Source: Dongia_A sp035695765
Lineage (GTDB): Bacteria; Pseudomonadota; Alphaproteobacteria; Dongiales; Dongiaceae
Reading direction: 5' to 3'
Assembly (NCBI GenBank): GCA_035695765.1
Contig: DASRRI010000078.1
Coordinates: 1-64,000 of the forward strand
Length of the DNA stretch: 64,000 nt
The number at the start of each line of letters is the position of its first letter. Position 1 is the first letter of the stretch. The notes below the pieces were generated by a model, which was not told where the DNA came from, did not search any database, and was given only the letters and a program-made list of their open reading frames with translations. The position numbers and the translations under genes are program-made. This document shows, in pieces, positions 42,320-51,529 of this stretch.

Positions 42320-43246
42320 ATGGGTGAGAGTGCGACGTCAGCGATGGTGGGTGCGAGCGGCGTTGCTACGCCTGCCGGGGTCGCGCCCGACCGCTTTTTC
42401 AAATACTGGCTGATCATCCCGGCCATCTTCCTGCTTCTGCTGGTCGGGCTCTTCCCGCTGATCTATTCGTTGGTAGTCAGCTTCCAGCGCATCACCATGA
42501 TGGAGGTCGATACCTCCTTCGCTGGTCTCGTCAACTATGGGCAGCTGTTCAAGGATGCGCGGCTGTGGCAGGCGTTGCTCCACACCGCCCTCATCACGCT
42601 CATCGCCCTGCCGCTGGAGCTCGTGTTCGGGCTGCTGATGGCGCAGCTCTTTCTCGAGCCGCTGCCGGGGCGGCAGGTCTTTGTCTCGCTGCTGGTTCTG
42701 CCGACAATCATCTCGCCGATCGTCGCCGGCGCCACCTGGCGCCTGCTGTTCGACAATCGCTACGGGCCGATCAACCAGATCATCGGGTGGTTCGTCGGCG
42801 AGCCCCGCACCCTGCTTTGGACCATCAATCCGCATCTGGTCTATCCGGCGATCCTGCTGTGCGAGATCTGGCAGTGGACGCCCTTCATGTTCCTGATCCT
42901 GCTGGCGGCTCTCTCCAATGTCGACAAGTCACTGACCGAGGCGGCAGAGATCGATGGCGCCGGCTATTGGCGTACCTTCTTCAGGATCGTGCTGCCGGCG
43001 ATCTGGCCGGTGATGGCGATCGCGATCCTGATCCGTGGCCTCGACCTGGTCCGCATCTTCGACATCATCTGGGCGCTGACCGCCGGCGGGCCGGGCACGA
43101 TGACCGAGACCACCTCGATCTATGCCTACGTGCAGGGCTTCCAGCAGTTCGAGACCAGCTACACCGCTGCAATCGCCTTCCTGATCATCGCGCTTCTGAC
43201 CGCCTTGGTGACCTGGGCGATCCGCCGAATGGGGTTGGCGAAGTGA
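42320..43246 (+). CDS. Sugar ABC transporter permease (MalF/UgpA-like)
   Basis: The 308-residue protein has six or so helices and the EAA coupling loop SLTEAAEIDGAGYWRTFFRIVLPAIWP near residue 215. The leading 25 residues are cytoplasmic. It pairs with the permease at 43243, whose GTG start overlaps its stop (GTGA). Together they form the inner-membrane channel for the adjacent binding protein. Confidence 0.92.
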   Translation: MGESATSAMVGASGVATPAGVAPDRFFKYWLIIPAIFLLLLVGLFPLIYSLVVSFQRITMMEVDTSFAGLVNYGQLFKDARLWQALLHTALITLIALPLELVFGLLMAQLFLEPLPGRQVFVSLLVLPTIISPIVAGATWRLLFDNRYGPINQIIGWFVGEPRTLLWTINPHLVYPAILLCEIWQWTPFMFLILLAALSNVDKSLTEAAEIDGAGYWRTFFRIVLPAIWPVMAIAILIRGLDLVRIFDIIWALTAGGPGTMTETTSIYAYVQGFQQFETSYTAAIAFLIIALLTALVTWAIRRMGLAK

Positions 43247-44085
43247 GCGACCATCACCCCTTCCTGCGCCGCCCCGGCACTGTGCTCACCATGCGTTACG
43301 CCACGGCGATCGCGCTCACCATCTTCTTCGTGTTCCCGGTCTATTGGCTGTTCATCATCTCCTTCAAGACACCGGAGGAGATCTTTGCCTTTCCGCCGGT
43401 CTGGTATCCTAAGAGCCTCCAGTTCGCGAATTATCGTGTCCTGTTCAAGGATGGCGATGCCGAGACGGTGTGGAACAGCCTGGTGCTGGCGGGTGTGAGC
43501 ACGGTGATTGCGATGGTGCTCGGCACCATGTGCGCCTACAGCCTGGTGCGGTTCAAGACCGGCGGAGAGAATCTGGCGGTCTGGATCATCTCGCAACGCA
43601 TGATGCCGCCGATCGCGATCGTGTTCCCGATCTTCCTGCTCTATGTGTTCTTCGGTTGGGTCGATTCGTACCAGGGGCTCATCATCCTCTACACCGCCTT
43701 CAGCCTGCCCTACGTCATCTGGATGATGCGCGGCTATATCGAGGATTTGCCGCTGGAGCTGGAAGAAAGCGCGCTGGTGGATGGCTGCACGCGCTGGGCT
43801 GTGCTGTGGAAAGTGGTGTTCCCGATGGTGCGATCGGGCCTGTTCGCGACCGCCGTCTTCACGTTCGTGTTCGCTTGGAACGACTTCCTGTTCGCACTGG
43901 TGCTGACGCGGACCGAGGTCATCACCTACACGGTGCAGGTGACGCATTATTTCGGCGGCCAGTCGAATTTCTGGGCCAAGATCGCGGCCATGTCGGTGCT
44001 GGGCACCATCCCGGTATTCTTCGCGGTGGCGACATTGCAGCGTTATCTGGTGCGCGGAATTTCCATGGGCGCGGTCAAAGGGTAG
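43243..44085 (+). CDS. Carbohydrate ABC transporter permease (MalG/UgpE-like)
   Basis: It starts with GTG at 43243 and gives 280 residues with six helices. The EAA loop is ELEESALVDGCTRWAVLWKVVFPMVRSG near residue 180, and FAWNDFLFALVLTR follows, typical of MalG. The longer frame upstream of the GTG is a shadow of the first permease. It is translationally coupled to that gene. Confidence 0.92.
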   Translation: MSDHHPFLRRPGTVLTMRYATAIALTIFFVFPVYWLFIISFKTPEEIFAFPPVWYPKSLQFANYRVLFKDGDAETVWNSLVLAGVSTVIAMVLGTMCAYSLVRFKTGGENLAVWIISQRMMPPIAIVFPIFLLYVFFGWVDSYQGLIILYTAFSLPYVIWMMRGYIEDLPLELEESALVDGCTRWAVLWKVVFPMVRSGLFATAVFTFVFAWNDFLFALVLTRTEVITYTVQVTHYFGGQSNFWAKIAAMSVLGTIPVFFAVATLQRYLVRGISMGAVKG

Positions 44086-44090
44086 GGCAT

Positions 44091-45182
44091 ATGGCCGATC
44101 TCAAGATCACCAATCTCCACAAGCATTATGGCGGCGTGCAGGCGGTGCGCGGCATCGACCTCGAGGTCGCGTCGGGCGAGTTCACCGTCCTCGTCGGGCC
44201 GTCCGGCTGCGGCAAGTCCACCTTGCTGCGCACCATCGCAGGCCTCGAGACTCCGGATGGCGGCACGCTGGAAATCGGCGGCCGCGTGGTGAATTACGTG
44301 CGACCGCGCGACCGGGATATCGCCATGGTGTTCCAGAATTACGCGCTCTATCCCTACATGAACGTGTTCGAGAACATCGCCTTCGGCCTGCGTGCCCGCA
44401 AGACGCCGCAGGCGGAGATCCAAAGCCGCGTGCGCCGTGCTGCCGACATGCTCGGCATCACGCCGCTGCTGGAGAGGTTGCCGCGCCAGCTTTCGGGCGG
44501 GCAGCGCCAGCGCGTCGCGATCGGCCGCGCCATTGTGCGCAATGCGCGGCTATTCCTGTTCGACGAGCCCTTGAGCAACCTCGACGCCCAGCTGCGCGAC
44601 GAGATGAGGAGCGAGATCAAGCGCCTGCATCAGGAGCTGGGCACCACCATGATCTATGTGACCCACGACCAGATCGAGGCCATGACCCTGGCCGACCGCA
44701 TCGTGTTGCTGCGCGAGGGACGGATCGAACAGGCGGGCACGCCGCTCGATCTCTATGAGCGGCCGGCGACCCGCTTCGTGGCGGGGTTCCTCGGCTCGCC
44801 GCAGATGAATTTCATCCCGGCGCAGCTGGCGCAATCCGGCAGCGGGTGGGCGGTCAAGCTCGGCGACGGCGTGAGCCTCGCTCTGCCAGCATCGCAGCGT
44901 GATGGGTTGTCCGATGGCCGCGCCATCGTCCTCGGCCTGCGTCCGCAATATGTCACGCGCGCCAATGGCAGCGACCGGCCGGGCCACCAGCGCCTCGGCG
45001 TCTCGGTGGAGCTGGTGCAGCCGACCGGCTCGCGCGCCTATATCACCTTCCCGCTGGGCGGCGTGCCGACCGTGGCGGAGCTGGAATCGCACGACGTGCA
45101 GCGACCTGGGGAGCGGATCGATCTCGATCTCGACATGAACCGCGCCGTCCTGATCGATCCGGAGAGCAATCGCGTTATCTGA
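44091..45182 (+). CDS. ABC transporter ATP-binding protein (UgpC/MalK type)
   Basis: From the ATG at 44091 the protein has 363 residues. Walker A is GPSGCGKSTLL near residue 38, the Q-loop is VFQNYALYPYMNVFENIAFGL, the signature is LSGGQRQRVAIGRA near 134, and Walker B is LFLFDEPLSNLD. A C-terminal TOBE-type regulatory domain occupies about residues 240-363. It would power the two permeases. Starts five bases after the previous stop. Confidence 0.94.
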   Translation: MADLKITNLHKHYGGVQAVRGIDLEVASGEFTVLVGPSGCGKSTLLRTIAGLETPDGGTLEIGGRVVNYVRPRDRDIAMVFQNYALYPYMNVFENIAFGLRARKTPQAEIQSRVRRAADMLGITPLLERLPRQLSGGQRQRVAIGRAIVRNARLFLFDEPLSNLDAQLRDEMRSEIKRLHQELGTTMIYVTHDQIEAMTLADRIVLLREGRIEQAGTPLDLYERPATRFVAGFLGSPQMNFIPAQLAQSGSGWAVKLGDGVSLALPASQRDGLSDGRAIVLGLRPQYVTRANGSDRPGHQRLGVSVELVQPTGSRAYITFPLGGVPTVAELESHDVQRPGERIDLDLDMNRAVLIDPESNRVI

Positions 45183-45199
45183 GGGCAGGAGAGACAAGG

Positions 45200-47167
45200 A
45201 TGCCAGTCAAGCAGCCGAAACGCGCAATCAAATTGTTCGGCACCGAAGTGCCGGAGCCGAAAACCCGCACGCTCCAGGCCGGCGCCCTGTCGGCGGTGTT
45301 CGACAACGGCGCGCTGCGCTACATCAAGCTCGGCGACACCGAGGTGCTGCGCGCCATCGCCTTCCTGGTTCGTGACGAAAATTGGGGCACCTTCACGCCG
45401 GAGATCAACAATCTCAAGGTGAAGCAGGGCAAGAACGATTTCCGCATCACGTATGATGCGCGCTGCAAGGATGCCAAGAGGTCGCTGAGCTACAAGGCGG
45501 AGATTTCCTGCGGCGCCGATGGCGCGCTGCGCTTCGCGGCCACGGCAATGCCGTCGACCGACTTCCTCACCAACCGCACCGGATTCATCGTGCTGCATCC
45601 GCTGACCGACGTTGCCGGCTATCCGGTCGAGGTCGAGCAGGTCGATGGCCGCAAGGTGAAGGACAAGTTCCCCGCGATCGTCAATCCGATCCAGCCGTTC
45701 TTCGGCATCCGCTCCCTGCGGCACAAGGTGGGGCAGGGCGTTTTCGCGACCTGCCGCATGGAAGGCGACACGTTCGAGATGGAGGATCACCGCAATTGGA
45801 CCGACGCCTCGTTCAAGACCTATGTGCGGCCGCTGGCGGACCCCTGGCCCTACACGCTGCGCAAGGGCGTCGAATTCAAGCAATCGGTGACGCTCACCTT
45901 TTCCGGCAAGCTGCCGCGCCCGAAAGCGGCGGGACGGGCCAGGCCGGTCGAGATCGCGCTTGGCCGGAGTGGCGGCGCGCTGCCCGCCATCGGCATCGGC
46001 GTGCCGGACGGCGAGGCCGACGCGGCCCTTGCCAACGCGACCCTGATCGCGCAAGCGGGGCCGCGTCACCTGGTCTGCGAAGCGGATGCGCGCAGGAGCG
46101 GTCTAGCGGGCGCGCTCGGTGTGTATCAGCGCCTCGCCAAGGCGAGCAATGCCGACGTAATCCTGGAGATCATCCTGCCCGGCACGCAACCGCCAGCGTC
46201 CGAGTTCGCGCCGATTGCCGATGCGGTCAAGAAAGCTGGCCTCATTCCCGCCGCCATTTCTGTTTCACCGGCCGTCGATCTGCGTGGAGTCCTGCCGGGC
46301 AGCAAGGGCCCTGATGGCCCGACCTTAGCGGAGATCTACCGGGCGGCGCGCGCCGCGTTTCCCGGGGTCAAGATCGGCGGCGGCACCTTCGCGTTTTTCA
46401 CCGAGCTCAACCGCAAGCGGCCGCCGACCCAGCATCTGGATTTCGTCACCCACACGATCTGTCCGATTGTGCATGCCGCCGACGATGTCTCGGTCATGGA
46501 AACGCTGGAAGCGCTGCCTTATGTCACGCAATCGGCCAAGGCTTTCATCAAGGGCAAGGCCTATTGCGTCGGACCCAGCAGCATTCCGGCGCGCCTCAAT
46601 CCCTACGGCGCTTCGACTACGCCCAATCCCGGCAATGGCCGCGTGTGCCTTGCCGATATGGATCCGCGTCAGCGCGGGCTGTTCGGCGCGGCCTGGACTC
46701 TCGGTTATGTCGCAGCGTTGGCGCCCGGCGGGCTCAACGCCATCACTCTTGGCGCCGCGACCGGCCCGGCCGGCATGATCTATCGCCGCACCAACTATGC
46801 GCAGCCTTATTATGACGAGGTAGGGAGCCCGGCGATCTATCCGATCTACCACGTGGTCGCAGGCCTCGCCTCGGCCAGCGGCAGCAAGCTGGTTGCAACG
46901 AAGTCCGCAGCGCCGGGCAAGATCGCGGCACTGGCCCATCGCGCCAAATCTGGCCCCGTGTTGTGGCTGGCGAACCTGACAGGCGAGACGCAGACGGCGA
47001 AGGTAGCCGGCTTCAATGGTGGCGCGCTGCTGCACGTGCTCGATGAAAGCAGCTTCATCGCCGCGACCAAGGATGTCGGCTATCTCCGCAAAGGCGGCAA
47101 GGCGCTGAAGAAAGTCGGCACCGTGGAGCTGGCGCCCTACGCCGTCGCCCGGATCGCCGCTTCCTGA
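45200..47167 (+). CDS. D-apionate lactonase-like protein
   Basis: The 655-residue protein appears to have an N-terminal beta domain (about 1-240, with CRMEGDTFEMEDHRNWTDASFKTYVRPLADPWPYTL), a central TIM-barrel-like part (about 245-520) and a C-terminal beta domain. I believe this pattern belongs to the ApnL D-apionate lactonase family, but I am recalling the family rather than searching it. Such an enzyme opens a sugar-acid lactone. The neighbours fit: a sugar ABC transporter upstream, and OtnK-like and OtnC-like enzymes downstream (the former overlapping by one base). Another carbohydrate-active hydrolase is the alternative. Confidence 0.55.
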   Translation: MPVKQPKRAIKLFGTEVPEPKTRTLQAGALSAVFDNGALRYIKLGDTEVLRAIAFLVRDENWGTFTPEINNLKVKQGKNDFRITYDARCKDAKRSLSYKAEISCGADGALRFAATAMPSTDFLTNRTGFIVLHPLTDVAGYPVEVEQVDGRKVKDKFPAIVNPIQPFFGIRSLRHKVGQGVFATCRMEGDTFEMEDHRNWTDASFKTYVRPLADPWPYTLRKGVEFKQSVTLTFSGKLPRPKAAGRARPVEIALGRSGGALPAIGIGVPDGEADAALANATLIAQAGPRHLVCEADARRSGLAGALGVYQRLAKASNADVILEIILPGTQPPASEFAPIADAVKKAGLIPAAISVSPAVDLRGVLPGSKGPDGPTLAEIYRAARAAFPGVKIGGGTFAFFTELNRKRPPTQHLDFVTHTICPIVHAADDVSVMETLEALPYVTQSAKAFIKGKAYCVGPSSIPARLNPYGASTTPNPGNGRVCLADMDPRQRGLFGAAWTLGYVAALAPGGLNAITLGAATGPAGMIYRRTNYAQPYYDEVGSPAIYPIYHVVAGLASASGSKLVATKSAAPGKIAALAHRAKSGPVLWLANLTGETQTAKVAGFNGGALLHVLDESSFIAATKDVGYLRKGGKALKKVGTVELAPYAVARIAAS

Positions 47168-48450
47168 TGGCGCGGGGTGATGCATTGCTGCTGGGATGCA
47201 TCGCCGACGACTTCACGGGCGCCACTGATCTCGCAAACACGCTGGTACGCAACGGCATGCGCACCATCCAGGTCATCGGCGTGCCGGATGGATTGGAGAT
47301 ACCGGCGGAGGCCGAGGCGATCGTCGTCGCCTTGAAATCCCGCACCGCGCCGGTCGCCGAAGCGGTCGCGCAATCGGTCGCCTCCTGCCGCTGGTTGCGC
47401 CAGGCCGGCGCGCGCCAGATCTACTTCAAATATTGCTCCACCTTCGATTCGACCGACGAAGGGAATATCGGCCCGGTCGCCGACGCCTTGCGCGCCGAAC
47501 TCGGGACCGATTTCGCGACAATCTGCCCGGCGTTTCCGGAAACCGGCCGCACCATCTATCTCGGCCATCTGTTCGTCGGCGACGTACTGCTGTCGGACTC
47601 CTCGATGCGCAACCACCCGCTGACGCCGATGACCGACGCGAACCTCGTACGCGTGCTCGGGCGCCAGACCAAGGCATCGGTGGGCTTGGTTCCGCACGCG
47701 ACGGTAAAACGCGGACCCGCTGCCATCCGCGACGCCTTCGAGACGCTGCGGCGCAAGGGCATCGCCTACGCCGTGATCGATGCCATCGAGGACGAAGATT
47801 TGCATCGCCTGGGCGCTGCGTGCGCCGACCTTGCCCTGGCGACCGGGGGGTCCGGCGCCGCGATGGGGTTGCCGGAGAATTTCCGGCGGGCGGGATTGCT
47901 GCCCAGCCGGGCGGGCGAAGAGGACCTGCCCGCGGTCGGCGGCGCAGCGGCGGTCTTGTCTGGCTCTTGCTCTCCGGCGACATTGACGCAGGTCGAACGC
48001 ATGCGCGCCCAGCATCCGTCCCTGATGCTGGACCCAATGGCATTGGCCGAGCGCGGCGACGCTGCAATCTCTGACGCTTTGGCCTGGGCGACAGCGAGCC
48101 TGGACGCTGGGCCGATCCTCATCTATGCCAGCGCGCCGCCCGACACGGTGCGGTCCGTGCAGGCGAAGCTAGGCCGCGATCGCGCCGGCACATTGGTCGA
48201 GCACGCACTTGCCACGCTGGCGCGGGGGCTGGTGAACGCCGGGGTGCGCCGCCTGGTAGTAGCCGGCGGTGAAAGCTCCGGCGCGGTGGTGCAGGCGCTG
48301 GGCGTGCGTGCGCTGCGCATCGGACCGCAGATCGACCCCGGCATCCCGGGGACACTGTCGCTTGCTGATCCGAAGCTTGCGCTCGCCCTCAAATCGGGGA
48401 ACTTTGGCGCGGAGGATTTCTTTCTGAAGGCGATCGGGAGGCTGCGGTGA
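47167..48450 (+). CDS. Four-carbon acid sugar kinase (OtnK-like, DUF1537)
   Basis: The 427-residue protein has the two-domain four-carbon acid sugar kinase pattern. The N-terminal sugar-binding domain has LLGCIADDFTGATDLANTLVRNG and YFKYCSTFDSTDEGNIGPV. The C-terminal ATP-binding domain has AVLSGSCSPATLTQVERMR and VAGGESSGAVVQAL. OtnK phosphorylates 3-oxo-tetronate at O4; the related OiaK acts on 3-oxo-isoapionate. The ATG overlaps the previous stop (TGATG). The lactonase-like neighbour leaves both substrates open. Confidence 0.85.
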   Translation: MARGDALLLGCIADDFTGATDLANTLVRNGMRTIQVIGVPDGLEIPAEAEAIVVALKSRTAPVAEAVAQSVASCRWLRQAGARQIYFKYCSTFDSTDEGNIGPVADALRAELGTDFATICPAFPETGRTIYLGHLFVGDVLLSDSSMRNHPLTPMTDANLVRVLGRQTKASVGLVPHATVKRGPAAIRDAFETLRRKGIAYAVIDAIEDEDLHRLGAACADLALATGGSGAAMGLPENFRRAGLLPSRAGEEDLPAVGGAAAVLSGSCSPATLTQVERMRAQHPSLMLDPMALAERGDAAISDALAWATASLDAGPILIYASAPPDTVRSVQAKLGRDRAGTLVEHALATLARGLVNAGVRRLVVAGGESSGAVVQALGVRALRIGPQIDPGIPGTLSLADPKLALALKSGNFGAEDFFLKAIGRLR

Positions 48451-49076
48451 CGGACTCACGGGAAGCGCTGGTCGCTTACGCTCGCTCGATGTTCGAGCGG
48501 CGGCTGACCTTCGGCAGCTCGGGCAATATCAGCGTCAAAACGGAGAGCGGCTGGCTGATGACGCCGACCAATGTCTCGTTGGGCGCGCTCGATCCCGCGA
48601 AACTGTCAAAGCTCGACGATCAAGGCCGCCATGTTTCCGGCGATGCGCCGACCAAGGAAAGCTTTCTGCATCTCGCGATGTATCGCGAACGCGCCGGTGC
48701 AGGCGCCGTAGTCCATCTCCATTCCACCCATTCGGTCGCTGTCTCGTGCCTCGATGGCATCGATCCCGAGGATGTGCTGCCGCCCATCACCGCTTACTAC
48801 GTGATGCGCGTGGGCAAGCTGCCGCTCATTCCGTATTTCGCGCCCGGCGATCCGACATTGGGCGAAGCGGTCGGCAAGCTGGCCGCGAAGCACTCCGCCG
48901 TGCTGCTCGCCAATCACGGCCCGGTCGTCGCCGGTTCGTCCCTCAGCGCCGCCGTCAATGCGATCGAGGAGTTGGAAGAGACCGCGCGACTCTATCTGCT
49001 GTTACACGGCCGCCCGACGCGCTACTTGACGCCGGAGCAAGTAGCCGAGTTGCAGAAGCGCTTTCCGAATCCGTAG
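48447..49076 (+). CDS. Class II aldolase family, OtnC-like 3-oxo-tetronate 4-phosphate decarboxylase
   Basis: It starts with GTG overlapping the kinase stop and gives 209 residues. FGSSGNISVKTESGWLMTPTNVSLGAL is the phosphate-binding start of the class II aldolase/adducin family. VVHLHSTHSV supplies two zinc-binding His residues, and NHGPVVAG carries the third. The OtnC subgroup decarboxylates 3-oxo-tetronate 4-phosphate to dihydroxyacetone phosphate. It is the last gene of the operon, followed by a strong terminator. Confidence 0.85.
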   Translation: MTDSREALVAYARSMFERRLTFGSSGNISVKTESGWLMTPTNVSLGALDPAKLSKLDDQGRHVSGDAPTKESFLHLAMYRERAGAGAVVHLHSTHSVAVSCLDGIDPEDVLPPITAYYVMRVGKLPLIPYFAPGDPTLGEAVGKLAAKHSAVLLANHGPVVAGSSLSAAVNAIEELEETARLYLLLHGRPTRYLTPEQVAELQKRFPNP

Positions 49077-49101
49077 CGAATGGAAGCTGGACCCTCTCTA
49101 T

Positions 49102-49132
49102 CGTCATGGTCGGACTTGGTCCGACCATGACG
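49102..49132. terminator. Bidirectional terminator between convergent genes
   Basis: CGTCATGGTCGGAC (49102-49115) pairs perfectly with GTCCGACCATGACG (49119-49132) over a 3-base loop. CTCTC and GAGAG flank it. It lies between the OtnC-like and DenD-like stops. Confidence 0.8.
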
Positions 49133-49154
49133 AAGGAGAGTCGAGCGTGAGCTC

Positions 49155-50135
49155 TCAAAGAAAATCCTCGATATACGCCTTCACGATCGAATCCAGATCC
49201 GGATCGTTCGGCAAACCGAGCGAGAGGGCGCGTTCGAACGTGGTGCCGATCGGCCAGGTGGCGACGATCTTTTCGATCGCGGGGTCCTTCTCGACCCGGA
49301 TCTCGCCGAGGTGGCGGTTGCCGGCGACCCGCTTCAGGGCTGCGATCATGTCCGCAACCGTGACGTCGAGCGAGGGCAGGCTGATTGCGCGGTCCTCGCC
49401 CAGCTTGGCGCCGTCCGCTTCGTGCAGCTTCACGAATCCCTCGACGATGGTGCGATAGCCCGCCAGCGGCATCACAGCGTCGGTGCCGACCGGCAGAACG
49501 CATTCCACGCCGTTGAGCGGCTCCCGGAATACGCCGCTGGCAAAGCTCGATGCCGCCTTGTTCGGCTTGCCGGGCCGGATGATGACGGTGGGTAAGCGGG
49601 CGGAGCGGCCGTCGATATAGCCTTTGCGCGTATAGTCGTTGACCAGCAATTCGCCGATCGCCTTGGTCATGCCATAGGTGGTCTGCGGCACCTGCTTGGT
49701 GGCATCGCCGACATGTTTCGGCATCGCCTTGCCGCCGAACACGGCGATCGAGCTTGCGAACACCACGCGGGGTTTCGAACCGAGCGCGCGCGCAGATTCC
49801 AGCACATGCAGATTGCCATCCAGGTTGACCCGCATGGCGAGGTCGAAATCCAGCTCGCCACCGCCGCTGACGACAGAAGCGAGGTGAAAGACCGACAGAT
49901 CCGGCCGGTCGAACAGCCGCTTCACGGTTGCCTGGTCCGAAATCTCGCCGGCCACGAATTTCGCGCGCTCATCGAGGCCCTGGGGGCGGCTCTCCGGCAC
50001 CACCACATCGAACAGCAGGATCTCGTCGATCCGTTCCGGTTTGCCGGACGTCCCGGTCAGGGAGCCGAGGGCGGTCAGGCGGCGCGCCAACTGCAATCCG
50101 ATGAAACCGGCGCCCCCGGTGATGACGACTTTCAT
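49155..50135 (-). CDS. denD: D-erythronate dehydrogenase-like NAD-dependent protein (DenD)
   Basis: The ATG at 50135 has GAGGA five bases upstream and gives 326 residues. GGAGFIGLQLARRL binds NAD. FHLASVVSGGGELDFDLAMRVNLDG is the mark of the DenD group, and the catalytic Tyr-Lys pair is in TTYGMTKAIGE. DenD oxidises D-erythronate to 2-oxo-tetronate, which OtnI isomerises before OtnK and OtnC act. It converges on the OtnK/OtnC-like operon, so it has its own promoter. No OtnI-like isomerase is visible in the window. Confidence 0.82.
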   Translation of the reverse strand: MKVVITGGAGFIGLQLARRLTALGSLTGTSGKPERIDEILLFDVVVPESRPQGLDERAKFVAGEISDQATVKRLFDRPDLSVFHLASVVSGGGELDFDLAMRVNLDGNLHVLESARALGSKPRVVFASSIAVFGGKAMPKHVGDATKQVPQTTYGMTKAIGELLVNDYTRKGYIDGRSARLPTVIIRPGKPNKAASSFASGVFREPLNGVECVLPVGTDAVMPLAGYRTIVEGFVKLHEADGAKLGEDRAISLPSLDVTVADMIAALKRVAGNRHLGEIRVEKDPAIEKIVATWPIGTTFERALSLGLPNDPDLDSIVKAYIEDFL

Positions 50136-50298
50136 GCGTTCCTCTCGCGATCGCGGATGTGCCATAACACTAGGGCGCTCGCTGAAAACCGCAACCGATT
50201 CCGGCCCGATTTTCGCGATATCCCTGATCTGTTCGCGGTTGCCCTCGCCCGCCATTGACCGTTACTTCTAGACGACCCCACCGCCCGAGGATCGTCCC

Positions 50299-51342
50299 AT
50301 GAGCTACATTGCCCACGCGCAGCGCTACGAGATCATGCAATACCGGACCTGCGGCGAAAGCGGCCTGCGATTGCCGGTCCTCTCCCTCGGCCTCTGGCAC
50401 AATTTCGGCAACGCGGCGCCCTATGCGGTGCAGCGCGAGATGGTGTGCACCGCCTTCGATCTCGGCATCACCCATTTCGACCTCGCCAACAACTATGGCC
50501 CCCCGCCGGGCAGCGCGGAGATCAATTTCGGTCGCCTGATGCGTGAGGATCTGAAGCCCTATCGCGACGAGCTCATCATCTCATCGAAGGCCGGCTGGGA
50601 CATGTGGCCGGGGCCGTACGGCCAGGGCGGCGGCGGGCGCAAATATGTGCTCGCCAGTCTCGATCAGAGCCTGAAGCGGCTCGGCCTCGACTATGTCGAC
50701 ATCTTTTATTCCCACCGCTTCGATCCCGACACGCCGCTCGAGGAGACGATGGGTGCGCTGGCGACGGCCGTGCAGCAGGGCAAGGCGCTCTATGTCGGCA
50801 TCTCGTCTTATTCGGCAGGGAAGACGCGCGAGGCGGCCATGCTGCTGCAGGGCATGGGCGTGCGCTGCCTCATCCACCAGCCGTCCTACAACATGTTCAA
50901 TCGCTGGATCGAGCGCGGGCTCCTGGATGCGCTGGACGAGACGGGCATGGGCTGCATCGCCTTTTCCGTCCTGGCGCAAGGCATGCTGTCGGAGAAATAT
51001 CTCGGCGGCATTCCTGCCGAAGCGCGCATCAACCGGCCGGGTGGCGGGTCGCTCAAAAAGGACCATTTGAAGCCGGAGAACCTCGCCCACGTCAAAGCGC
51101 TGAACGAGATCGGCAGGAAACGCGGTCAGAGCCTGGCGCAGATGGCGCTCGCCTGGACCCTGCGCGACAAGCGGGTGACGTCGGCCCTGCTAGGCGCCAG
51201 CAGCGCCGAGCAGATCAAGGAGAATGTCGGCGCGCTCAAGAATCTGAATTTCAGCGTGGCGGAGCTCTCGGCAATCGACCAGGATGCGGTCGATCTCGGT
51301 ATCAATCTGTGGGAGAAGCCGAGCACCGATCAGCGGCCCTAA
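50299..51342 (+). CDS. Aldo/keto reductase (YghZ-like, shaker beta-subunit group)
   Basis: The 347-residue TIM barrel resembles YghZ/L-glyceraldehyde 3-phosphate reductase. DLANNYGPPPGSAEINFGR holds the catalytic Tyr, SSKAGWDMWPGPYG the Lys region, DIFYSHRFDPDTPLEETMGAL the His, and TSALLGASSAEQIKENV the NADPH site. GAGGA lies ahead of the ATG. It lies just upstream of the deoC operon but is separated by a palindrome and promoter. Confidence 0.88.
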   Translation: MSYIAHAQRYEIMQYRTCGESGLRLPVLSLGLWHNFGNAAPYAVQREMVCTAFDLGITHFDLANNYGPPPGSAEINFGRLMREDLKPYRDELIISSKAGWDMWPGPYGQGGGGRKYVLASLDQSLKRLGLDYVDIFYSHRFDPDTPLEETMGALATAVQQGKALYVGISSYSAGKTREAAMLLQGMGVRCLIHQPSYNMFNRWIERGLLDALDETGMGCIAFSVLAQGMLSEKYLGGIPAEARINRPGGGSLKKDHLKPENLAHVKALNEIGRKRGQSLAQMALAWTLRDKRVTSALLGASSAEQIKENVGALKNLNFSVAELSAIDQDAVDLGINLWEKPSTDQRP

Positions 51343-51367
51343 GATCGTAACAATGTTTGTTATGATC
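51343..51367 (+). promoter_or_regulatory. Operator-like palindrome upstream of deoC
   Basis: GATCGTAACA-N5-TGTTATGATC is an inverted repeat with one mismatch per arm, beginning directly after the aldo/keto reductase stop and 40 bases ahead of a -35 element. DeoR- or LacI-type repressors use similar sites. No such regulator is encoded nearby. Confidence 0.5.
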
Positions 51368-51406
51368 TTCACATAAAATGTCGATAAGTAGTGCTAATTC
51401 AATTGG

Positions 51407-51435
51407 TTGACTGCATCCGTCCGATGTCATATTTT
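51407..51435 (+). promoter_or_regulatory. Sigma-70-type promoter for the deoC operon
   Basis: TTGACT (51407-51412), 17 bases, then TATTTT (51430-51435), in an AT-rich stretch unusual for this window. Transcription would start near 51442, about 90 bases ahead of deoC. Confidence 0.55.
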
Positions 51436-51529
51436 TAACATCTCATTGCTGACTGGAGGACGCCGACTGCCAGGGCAATGATGGGCGCCGCGCGGCGTTC
51501 TCCTCGCAGGACACTCCCGGAGTGCAGAC

